DNA from: Muricea muricata
Taxonomy: Eukaryota > Cnidaria > Anthozoa > Malacalcyonacea > Plexauridae
Length of the DNA: 64,000 nucleotides
NCBI GenBank assembly: GCA_963855995.1
Contig: OY979717.1
Span: forward strand, 69,796,354-69,860,353
Direction of reading: 5' to 3'
Shown here in pieces: positions 52,560 to 62,614 of the stretch. The position numbers and the translations under genes were made by a program. Position 1 is the first letter of the stretch. Each line of letters starts with the position of its first letter. The notes under the pieces were generated by a model. That model was not told the origin of the DNA, searched no databases, and was given only the letters and a program-made list of their open reading frames with translations.

Positions 52560-54180
52560 CTATTACGCAAGTTGCAAATGTATGGATTTGGAAAAAACGT
52601 GCTTGCACTATTGCGTTTTTATCTGACACATCGAACACAGAGATGCCAGTTACAAAATACGATTTCAGATCAGAGACAAATAATTTGTGGCATTCCCCAG
52701 GGAAGTATACTTGGCCCTCTTCTGTTCATCATTTATATAAATGATTTGCCAAGTTGTCTCAAGCATACAACACCTATAATGTTTGCAGATGACACCAGCC
52801 TAACAGCTGTGGGTGAAACATTGGGTGAAGTAGAGGAGAGGGCTAATGAAGACCTGGTGAATGTCCGAAAGTAGCTCTGTGCAAATAAACTTGGCTTAAA
52901 TATTACCAAAACCGAATTCTGTCCTAATTGGATCAAAGTACAAGATAAATAAAACGGATATACAGCCAAGAGTGAAAATCGATAATCATTCGATCAAAAG
53001 AGAAAAACACTAAAGTGCTAGGAGTTTAAATTGACGAGAATTTAAATTGGGAAAAACGTATTGAGTGTATTACCAGTAAAATATCGTCCGGTATTGGAGC
53101 GATAAGAAAACTTAAGGATTTTGTTGAACGAAACAACGTGGTATTGGTATATACTGCTTTGATTCTACCATATTTTGGCTATTGTTGTGAAGTTCGGGAC
53201 ACAATTGGCAAAAGGGACCTTACGATATATAGGACGGCAACGCGACGGAAACGGCGAGAAAACACTATATGATACAGCTTAGCAAAGCATAGAAATTGTT
53301 TATCATCAATCGCATAAGTTGAGTTAACACATGTTATACAACACTTTGGTTGAAGACATGAGCTACATGTTTGAGAAGAGTTCTTAACTAGATCGAATTC
53401 AAAACTCCACCAGCTAAATTCAATACGCTGCGTTAATACAATACGTGAAAATATTTGATTTGCCGTCGTCAACAATACGAGACCCGCTTTTCAAATATTC
53501 AAATGCATTGTTCACAACTATAATTATTCACTTCTTTTCAATTAACTGTTTGTCTCAGGACGTTGCCGTCACGTTGTCGTTCTGTAAATCGTAAGGTCCC
53601 AAAAGGCCGTAGTGAACGTCTTCAAAAACAACAAAATAGAGCTGCTAGACTTATCATGAATTTTATTAAGATGGACAGTTTAGTTTGGCTCGTAACTCTT
53701 TTGGCTGGATATCACTTAATGAACGTAGGGCGCAAATGAAAGCCAGGCTTATGTACAAAGTGGTCAATAATTAGCCCCTCAAAGACTGTGTGATATTTTT
53801 CAAAATTCAAATACACTAAATGATTATAACTTAAGAAGCTCCTCGACCGGGCTCTTTATTTCCAGGCCTGGAACTGAATTCCTAAAAAAATAGTTTTAGC
53901 TACAGTGGGCCTCGAATATGGAATGAAATACCGGAACTCAAGAGATAAGAAGTTCGGTATCTTATGATTCGTTTTGTTAAAAGCTTTCTTCCTCGACCTT
54001 TAATTTTAAAAATTAGTTGCAATGGCTGCTAAGTCATTATTGAACTTATTTTGTAAATAGTAGCTAATATAGTAATACGCTTAATTGACTTAATTAGTAA
54101 TCAGTAAAAAGATTTATATTGAACTAGATAAATTAGATTAAAGTCACTAGTAGATAAATATTTGTAATTAATATTTCTAT
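52560..54180 (+). pseudogene. LINE A, 3' part
   Basis: Resumes exactly where the 5' part stops: LLRKLQMYGFGKNVLALLRFYL, then CGIPQGSILGPLLFIIYINDLP and FADDTSL, the catalytic core, followed by a decayed thumb region (VLGV.IDENLNW). A miniature element interrupts it at 53215-53599, after which QKQQNRAARLIM and a C-terminal GLEYGMKYRN-like end follow. The tail merges into AT-rich DNA up to the mariner-type element at 54182. Confidence 0.8.
53215..53599. mobile_element. 385-bp miniature element in LINE A
   Basis: Inverted termini GGACCTTACGAT ... ATCGTAAGGTCC with about 40 bases of imperfect arm, flanked by CAAAAG on both sides (53209-53214, 53600-53605). LINE A coding reads across once it is removed. 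No transposase. Superfamily unclear; the target duplication could be 5 or 6 bases. Confidence 0.8.
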
Positions 54181-54181
54181 A

Positions 54182-55012
54182 CCGGGTGTCTCAAAAAAAA
54201 GTAACGGTGTTTGATTAACATAATTTTAATATAATGTAAAAACTACACCAGCTATGGCTTTCAAATAAGTTTTATGGTATTAAGAAAACGCTAACTTAAA
54301 TTTTGGTATAGGGCGCTTGAACTTCATTCAGTATTGAACGAGATATAAATGTTTTAAGCTGAGGTTCGGTTGAAAATTGGCAAAAAATTGACTAAATTGG
54401 CCTATTAAATTTATTCGAAGACATTTGCTATTTTTCTGCGAGTATTGAAAATTTTGAAGAAGCTACCTTTAATCTCAATGCGATTCGCCCTGGCCGCTTT
54501 GATTTTCTGATCTGGCGATTTGCAACTTGTTTCTTTAGGGTTATTGGAAGCAAAAAACTGCAACGTTCCGCATGAGCACCAGCCAATGAATTTGGGACAG
54601 CTCCGCCAGGCAATTATTTTAGCGTGCCAAAGACTGCATGTACTAATAATCCAGAACTCTCTTGATAGCATGGTTAACAGAACACCACGTTGTATGTTCA
54701 AGGGCAGCTTTTTCACATGAATAAATCATCTAATGAGTAAATATTTTTCATCGTGCGTTGTGTTGACAAGAAAAAAACTAAATTAAATGTTAATTTGATA
54801 GCCCGATTTATGGTAATTTTAAAGTATTTTCAAAATTGCTTCTTCAAAATGTAATATCTCATTCAATATTTGCTTAAATATCTTCACGTTATATATATCG
54901 AAATTTATGTTAGGTTTTTCGGAATTCAGTGAAGTCTATTTCAGCGAAACAGCTCGTCCAGGTTTAACGGTATAACAAATCAAACATCGATACTTTTTTT
55001 TGAGACACCCGG
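54182..55012. mobile_element. Non-autonomous Tc1/mariner-type element
   Basis: 831 bases with inverted termini CCGGGTGTCTCAAAAAAAAG, matching over about 35 bases, and TA on both sides (54180-54181 and 55013-55014). The inner frames show no DDE/D transposase motif. It abuts the 3' end of LINE A. Confidence 0.88.
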
Positions 55013-55014
55013 TA

Positions 55015-55808
55015 TATTATTTTTGTTGTAGCACACACCTCTTTTGGAAACCAGCTGTAAAGAGTTGAAAAGATTAGTGTGTATAAATAAAGTTGATCAT
55101 CATCATCATCAGAATTTCAAAAAATTTGCTTGAGTGTAAGCCGCTCAAAACTTTGAGCAAAATCGTTTTTGTGCATGCTCAATTTATGCATTTGCCTAAA
55201 CATACAACATCCCAAGAGGCCGAATTTAAAGTAAAGACAATTCATATTTAGAAAAATACAAGTTCATGTGCCATTTTGAAGGACCCAAACTCGAGCAAAT
55301 TTCTTGAAAAAATTTCAGAGCAGAAATAAAACAGCTAAAACGTTTTATATCCATCGAGTCAAAAAGTCAAAATTACTTTTAAGCCTTCCAATTTTGTGCG
55401 CAAGCCATTTTTAACATGTTCGAATACACCCCCCCCCCCCCCCCCCTCTGAGTTGTAACAACATAAGTACCCAAGCAATCTATATGTATGAAAAAATTCA
55501 TATTTCAAGCGGCTTCGCGACGTTGAGAGCAATTTGAAATTTCTTCAGTTTTTTATACACATTTAGCCGCCATATTGCCAAATTATTGCGTAATATGTTT
55601 TGTAATACGTGCCATCTCGTCATATATATCTGGTAATGAAATGCAACTCTATGTATTAATCTATACCTATGATATAAATAATATTTCTTCAATGTAAAAA
55701 AGAAGAATTTTTACTATTTCGTGTTTTACACGATTTATGGCTTATGGCTGAGAAATTGATTGCCTTGTTTTTGAAAGGTATACAGTAAGAGGTACAAAGT
55801 ATTTAATC
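55015..55808. other. Spacer with 18-base C run
   Basis: No gene is seen. It contains an uninterrupted C tract at about 55429-55446 and AT-rich DNA before the BTB gene end. Confidence 0.4.
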
Positions 55809-56813
55809 TCATGTTTCATTTACAATGCGTATTTTGTCATTTGCTCCATTAAAATATACATTCAATCTCCAGGTTTTAAATTTGGGAATATCTATGTGAA
55901 ATTGCTGACCGGCAGTAAGATGTAGTGAAAGCTTGCCTGCATCGAAATCTAAGACTAACTCTATCGTGTCACCTGCTTTAGTCAGATTTTTCAGAGTCGT
56001 GTCCAGGGTAAGTGACCCGTCTTTCCGTATTCCTGCATTAACAGTTCCGAGTTGCCATCCGTAAGATCCAGGCCAATCACAAGAATTACTCTTTTGAATC
56101 GCAACATCGATATCTCCTCTTACTACGCCAGCGAACATATAATATGTATTATTAAAAGACTCCAACTTCAACTTAATATGCGCTATCCCCTGGTTGTAAA
56201 TATTTTCACCAAGAATATATTTGTGTCCGCTTCTTGAATCATGAAGTGCAACTTGCCCCTCTTCTTGAAGAGTCACACCTTCGCTGTGCAAATTAAATTT
56301 CTCACTTCTCACAATCTCAGGTGAGACTAATTCATCCTTTAAGCCGAGATACTCGACAAGGATATTGAATTCTTTCTGCTGGTCTTCAGGCACTTTAGGT
56401 AATGGTGCGGGATTCTCTGGACTCGCAATTTTCTTCACGCGAAGATAATCCAAAATAACAGTGAAATGTTGAGAGTTAAAATCAAGAAAGACGGCGCCAT
56501 CTTTGTCTCGCTGTACCGAATCTTCCCAGCGTCCACTGAACATGGAAGCTAGCAAGGAACCCTCTACTTGGCACAGTGTAGACCTTGTCGTTTTCAATTT
56601 AAGTCCACTGACATCAAGGTGTATTATATCATCGTCACGAACTGAAACTGTCGCCATTCTTTCCTTCTCTGCATTGTAAGCTTCGACTTCCGCTTTCATC
56701 GTCTCTCGCTCGTTCTCGATAATGTCGTTCAATTCCTTCTTAAACCTTGCGACTATTTCATCAAATTTCGTCAATAATTCCCTGCTCATTTTGTCAAATT
56801 GTAAGAAAGTCAA
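55809..56813 (-). CDS. Single-exon coiled-coil/BTB (T1-type) domain protein
   Basis: 334 aa. Residues 8-55 are a charged coiled coil (FDEIVARFKKELNDIIENER). Residues about 62-130 form a KCTD/T1-type BTB fold: IIHLDVSGLKLKTTRSTLC, SLLASMFSGRWED, GAVFLDFNSQHFTVILDYLR. The C-terminal 150 residues (from about 180) look like a beta-sandwich (HKYILGENI, WQLGTVNAGIRKDGS, DTIELVLDFDAGKLSLHL), perhaps SPRY or TLD-like but not diagnostic. Such BTB proteins assemble oligomers and often act as Cullin-3 adaptors or stimulus sensors. The ATG at 56813 was chosen as the first in frame; a second at 56789 is possible. It has no introns, unlike the other host genes here, so a retrocopy or lineage-expanded family is possible. 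Confidence 0.88.
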   Translation of the reverse strand: MTFLQFDKMSRELLTKFDEIVARFKKELNDIIENERETMKAEVEAYNAEKERMATVSVRDDDIIHLDVSGLKLKTTRSTLCQVEGSLLASMFSGRWEDSVQRDKDGAVFLDFNSQHFTVILDYLRVKKIASPENPAPLPKVPEDQQKEFNILVEYLGLKDELVSPEIVRSEKFNLHSEGVTLQEEGQVALHDSRSGHKYILGENIYNQGIAHIKLKLESFNNTYYMFAGVVRGDIDVAIQKSNSCDWPGSYGWQLGTVNAGIRKDGSLTLDTTLKNLTKAGDTIELVLDFDAGKLSLHLTAGQQFHIDIPKFKTWRLNVYFNGANDKIRIVNET

Positions 56814-57062
56814 CTCAGTCTGTTTTTAACGAAGAAATTGCGGTGGTCTCGAAGCTCGATTTCGCAGTTAAAGCAATGTAGCTCTGGGAAAATAATATTG
56901 CGAAATCTGATTTCGCTTTATGCAAATTATGTCATGTGATCACACAAAGTGTGGTTGAGAATCACAAAGCACGATAATATTATATTCCATATGCAACAAA
57001 AGCAGGGAACTGGTCAGCTGTTGCGTACTGTATATAAAATATTCAACTAGTGAAGTGATTAA

Positions 57063-57266
57063 GACCCCGTTTACACGGCACCGGATCCTCATGGTCACGA
57101 TATAAAATTGAACAGTTTCTAGACGATTGCGACTCCTTAAATTACAGTAATATTACAGAATTTAATAACAACCAATCATAGAAAAAGAGGTAAGAGTAAA
57201 TATGACCACAGAGTGAGCGAACTCGATGTCGTGACCACACGAATCCGGTACCCTGTAAACGGGATC
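57063..57266. mobile_element. 204-bp miniature element with TAA target duplication
   Basis: Termini GACCCCGTTTACACGGCACC and its inverted counterpart ending TACCCTGTAAACGGGATC, flanked by TAA on both sides (57060-57062, 57267-57269). A 3-bp TAA duplication suits PIF/Harbinger elements. Confidence 0.7.
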
Positions 57267-57269
57267 TAA

Positions 57270-59950
57270 GTGAACTTAATGGCAACCCAACAGAATGCAC
57301 ATGAAATTTTGGGCTGCTGGGATATTATCCTTATTAATAAAAAAACCCCTTAACATGGAATAGCATATTAACATGGTAATCAAATGCCTGTGATAGTAGA
57401 TAATAGGTTAGTATGTAGTCCATACGTAGTACTATTAATTTATCCACAAGAGGCAAGATGACTATTTTCAGAATTTGTTTTATTTTGGAAGCCCCGTCCA
57501 CATAAGCAAATTATTTTTATGTGACAGTTCTTATGTGTCGAGTTTTATTTGCTCGTGTACACGAGGGCATTAGATGGGATTTTACGTGGCAAATACACAT
57601 TTGCATGCTGGTAATCTAATCAGCCAATTCTAATATCACCAAGACGCCTACTCAGGCGTTCACACTTCCCTCAGAAATTACGGAACTTAGGGTCCTTTTC
57701 AGGCTTTTCTCACACACGGGGGCTGGTTGGGTTTAATTTTCAGGAACCTTGTAGTCCTGTGGAGGGATAGCAGGCATCTGTGGAGGGGAACACCTTTTTA
57801 CAAAATATAAACTGCTGATTTTAATAAATACATAAACGAGCACAGCTCAGTTATTATTAACTGATTATTATTATTGCCAATGCCTGTTAATATAAATCTG
57901 GATACTGATCATAACAGAAAACCACAGAAGTAAGATTTGCCAAATATACAGTATTGTTTATGAATTATGCAATTCAATTATGCAAGTATTATTGAGATTG
58001 GTGATAGAGTTATGTCACATCTGCCCTGATTGATCAGAAGTGTGTTTATGTGCGCACTGATCTCTATATGAAACTACACACTGAATTGGGCCGCCTATGC
58101 AGATACTTCATTGTTGTGTTAGGTTTGTTATAGTGAAGTCGCTTAACCAAACGATCTGTACTGGCGTGTACAAACTTGAGCACCCCCCCTACAATTGATT
58201 AACTATGCCGCCTAATCAATTTAAGAACGGATGCCTAAAATTTTCAAGTTAGGGGGGTGTTACCACAGTGAGGTGGTACGTTAACGGTTGGCAATGTTTC
58301 TCTGCCAGTCAATGATATTTAATGTGAGAGCATCAAACAGGAAATTTTATATGCCCATTTATCTGTTGTCAAGTCCATGTCTTTGAACAATATCCCAACA
58401 CCTTATTATTAAATATAATGATTGAGTAAAACATGAACAAACATCCCGAACCGTTATTTCAAAAACGGAACTTCCCCCCCCCCCCGGATGATAAATTTTG
58501 TGAATATCTTCATTACACCCCCTAAAACATTTCAATTTGACTTAGGAGTCGCGGGGAAAGAAATACTGACTTTGTCCGCTTTGTACAGATCTTGCCAATT
58601 TTTGCCGCTAAGCGACCGGACTATTAGTTGTTAACTGGTTTGTCAAGACATTTTATTTGTGAAGGTGTCAAGATGTTAAAATTGTTTAAGTGAAACAGGT
58701 TTTCAATACAAGACTGGCAGTTATTTTATTTACGCAATTTCTATATTGGTCAATGGATGTGATCACGGTGTACAAGGCATCTTTGACAAATTACTGGAAC
58801 CAATAGTGTGCTATGTATATGTGGCTATGTTATGTTTTATTTTACCACGGTGTTGGGAACCACTTACGAAAAAGAATTACTGTAGGCACTAGAGAAGACA
58901 CAACACAAACTAGACAAATTGTATAGTTTGTCTAGTTTGTATATATATGATCTTTAGTGCTTTCATTATGAGAATACATTTAGTTTTCACCAATATGCTG
59001 TGGCAGCATTACAAACATGAAGTAGTAAACATCTTGTTCTTATGAATATTGAACATAGTGTCCTTGCATTTCCTTGCTGAATGACCTTTTTTGAAGAATA
59101 GGTATTGTTGCATAATCGATTACTGAACATTGCCATAACAACTAGTCAATAACATAATGCCATATGAGAACCATGTTTTGACAGTCTCAACAAAGAATAT
59201 CATAGTACATTGTTAATTATTGACAGTTGCACAGATGACAATTCATACAATGGCACTTTTCTTCTGTGGTGCTTTTATCATAACAGTACACACTGGCCTT
59301 AAATTTCATGTTATAATTCTGGTAGAAAAATAAGGTGTTCAAAGCTTTTGTTGGTCATGATTGACTGATTTGCCAGAAGTACAAAGTTGCAACCAGGTGA
59401 ATTGTGAAGTTCCATAAATTAGTTGTAGCATTGTCTAATCAAGAAATGACTCTAAAAAATAAACACTGTGTTAAGTGAGGCACAACTCCAAGGCAGAACA
59501 TTTGAGAGAATGTAGTAGTGTGTTAAACCCAACAGTTAAAGGTAGGTTACAGTCCCTTCCGCACATTGGTTCTGCTCATAACAAAGGGGGACGTGACCGA
59601 CTGAAATTTTTCTGAATCTAAACACTAGTTTACATTCATTTATGAGCAAAGCAAACCAGAACAGTGCCAGGCATTCAGTTAGTAAATTATATTTTACAAA
59701 TATAGCAGTTCAACATATAAACCAAGCATTTGTTTACATTATGGGCTGCAACCTACTTTAAATACTGTATATATCAATTGAGTTTCTGGAAAATGAAATG
59801 CAGAAATATGTAATGAAATATCCATAATTGCTAACCAAATTAAAGGAAAATTCCATAGTTCCCTGTTTATTCAGATTTACCGCAAACAACAGTAATTTGC
59901 CCGAAATAGAGCTTTAGAAAGAAGTGAAACAAGAAAATTGCAGCTAACTC
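57270..59950. other. Long spacer without recognisable genes
   Basis: I see no exon, RNA gene or complete element. A 10-base C run lies at 58474; CACCCCCC / GGGGGGTG words at 58181 and 58252 form a loose inverted pair. Confidence 0.4.
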
Positions 59951-60632
59951 CATAGAGATTATAAAAGAATAGAGGGGGGCATCGTATGATAAATTCAGTC
60001 AAACGAAAGGGACAAATTGAAGCTTGCTAATGGGGGCCAAATTTAAGACCCGGATGTGATTTTCTGAACGTTTTGAATTTTGAATACAGGATAAAGTTGG
60101 GTATGTTTGATATTGAGTAATTATGAGCGAAAATGCAATTTTTGGATTCGAAATATCAGATGAACACACTAGAAAAATCCTTAAAGTTTAAATACATCGC
60201 AGTATTGTGGTGGTACACCTTGTTGAACCTCTAAAAAAATTTTGATAACTCTAACTGAAGGCAAATAAGTTCAATTTGTATCCAGATGTGGGATAATTTG
60301 GCAGATATTTTACAAAACCTCGCTGCAAAAAGCCGGTCAAAAAATGGTTGCTATGCGTTGCTAAGGAGAACCTAAGGTTGAAAAACTTCAATATTTACAC
60401 AAAAAATTGGCTGTCTGCACCTAAAATTACAAAAACTGGAAAGCTGCAACATATTTTCTCATTATAGTCAATATCTGTGTGCATCATGGTCATAAAAACA
60501 AGCAAAAAATGACAAAAACTGTGTGTTTTCAGTATACCTCCGGGACTTAAATTCCGGGGCCCCATTAGATTTGTTCAATTTGTCCCGCGATTCGTCATCC
60601 GATGCCGCCTCTATTCTTTTATAATCTCTATG
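59951..60632 (-). mobile_element. Foldback element copy 2, 8-bp TSD
   Basis: 682 bases, same family as 43740-44561 but inverted and about 140 bases shorter. Flanked by GCTAACTC at 59943-59950 and 60633-60640. Arms begin CATAGAGATTATAAAAGAATAGAG. No transposase. Confidence 0.9.
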
Positions 60633-60640
60633 GCTAACTC

Positions 60641-61322
60641 CTTGACGTCCGCCATATTGAAAATGAGCCCGCTTTCCAAAATGGAGAGTCATACTTGTGA
60701 CTTGTGACCACGAAAAAAAAACGAAGAAAAAAAAGGCCATTTTAAGACACTGACTCTTTCAGTCCAGTGTGAAAAGTAACCAGAAATTACCAAAAACATC
60801 TATATATGTAAATAGTGACCACGTATCCCAAAGTAAACGCTAGTAACTAGGAAATTCATAGAGGTTCAGACGTACGGGCTTTTGTACATTGTTGACATAA
60901 AGTATCGCATACTCTGAGCCCGCGTTGTCACGATGGAAAGTCGATTTCTCGTTGACGAACGACGAAGGGGTGGATTTAAGACACTTACCCTTCGGGAAGT
61001 GTAAAAATCAATGCCAGCCAACAATTTCAAAAAATATAATACAAAACATAATCCGAAGATTAGCATCTTGAAACCCAAAATATGAGTTGAGCAAGAAAGT
61101 TGAGTAAGTAATATTTCGATTTTATCACAAAATCATCATCAGACTAGCTACAGTTACAATATATACAAGGTCTTATATACAAGTTGGCATGCCATGATGA
61201 CATCATGTATAGGAACGGAAGCACCAATCAAAACCACGACATGTGCAGTGAGAAGTGTGATAAAATGTTGGTGTGTCGACTAAGAGAAAAGATTTAGTTC
61301 TTTGCTAGATTTGAGACCAGTG
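60641..61322. other. Spacer before the second hAT element
   Basis: No gene. A TTTTATCACAAAATCATCATCAG stretch near 61117 resembles untranslated tails of Penelope-like elements, but support is weak. Confidence 0.3.
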
Positions 61323-62396
61323 CAGGGACGCCGGAACTGGGGGGGGGGCAATGGGGGCGACTGCCCCCCTTGTCTTTTGCCATGGGGGGCAGGGAGGGGG
61401 TGGGGCAGAGGTGCCCTTTAGATTTTGTAAATACAATAAGTTACTGAGACGCAAAGACGCATGAAGAACATGGGGATTGTGAAAACACGGATCGCCAGAA
61501 TGTCGTGAAATGTGCAATATCCTGTTCCAGGTTTTCACAACGCCCTGAAAAACATTGGGATTTCGAAAAGGATGAAATTGATACGGTTAAACAAGTACCC
61601 CCTTCACAGGTTTCTCCGACAACAGGGAATACTCCACGAGGGTGAAATTTGAGATTTGGGGAAGTCTAATTGTAACTCCCGTCCGAGATAAGTTAGAGAA
61701 TACGCCGACTACATCCAATACTTGATGCAGGTACTGTTAATATTTTCAATTGTTAATTGTTAATTGTGTTACTGTAATTCCTTGAAATGGTCAATTAGCA
61801 GCAGTTGATCGTTGAATAGAGAAGCATTTTGTGTTCGTGTCATATGAGAATGTTTTTTTGGGGGCATTTAGCAATTGTAAGCTACTATAGATATTACGTA
61901 TATCATGTCACCGATATCATGTAGAAATGCTAAAAACAGCGATCATCGCTTTGCAACATATGCAATTTGCCCTATTCATTGTTTAATCATGCTCCAAAAA
62001 AACTGAACATAAATTTATAGATATAATACTCGACTAGTTCGACAAGTGTCCAAAGTGTAACACAGCGGTGTATAGACTGTACAGTGAATATAAATCGAAG
62101 TTGGAAATTGAATTAGCCATAGCATAAAATTATGTTGTTGTTGATAGTTGAAATTTCAACAAAATGTGTGCTTTCTGGGTGGGGCGTAAACGTTGTAGGT
62201 GTGGCGATCATGCGATATTTTTAACGTTTCTAGCGATAACAAAGTGAGCTAATTTCAGGGTTGATACTATTATCTACATTTGTTTATGAAATATAAGCAC
62301 ACAAAAATCAGTGCATAATCTTGAGATCTCGCTGAGTACTTTAAATCTCTGTCGAATTAAGAGTAACTTTAAAAGTCAACATGTAGCTAGAGCGTA

Positions 62397-62614
62397 ATGC
62401 CTAGAGAAGAACGAATTAAAAAGGCTGCGACGAAAGCGCTCGCAGAAGCCGCCGCTAAGCCTGGACAGCTAAAGCTAGCGTCGTTCTTTGATGTACAACG
62501 TGAAGTAGAGCCGACTAGTCGACTAGTACAGATAGTGAGACAATAGTCACAACATTCGTCGAAGAAGGATCCCAGGAACAGAGGAATGAGATTGTACCAT
62601 AGTTAATATTAACT
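62397..62614 (+). pseudogene. Possible upstream coding segment of the second hAT transposase
   Basis: A 49-codon frame from ATG 62397 reads PREERIKKAATKALAE and KPGQLKLASFFDV, in keeping with N-termini of ZMYM1-like hAT proteins. It ends at TAG and is in a different frame from the main body. Either an intron or a frame break separates them. A perfect 20-base palindrome, CATAGTTAATATTAACTATG, lies at 62598-62617 in the gap. Confidence 0.45.

Noticed and set aside
60468..60740. 90-codon - strand frame similar to a 63-codon frame at 43713-43904
   Set aside because: Similarity comes from the shared foldback element arms, not from a gene.
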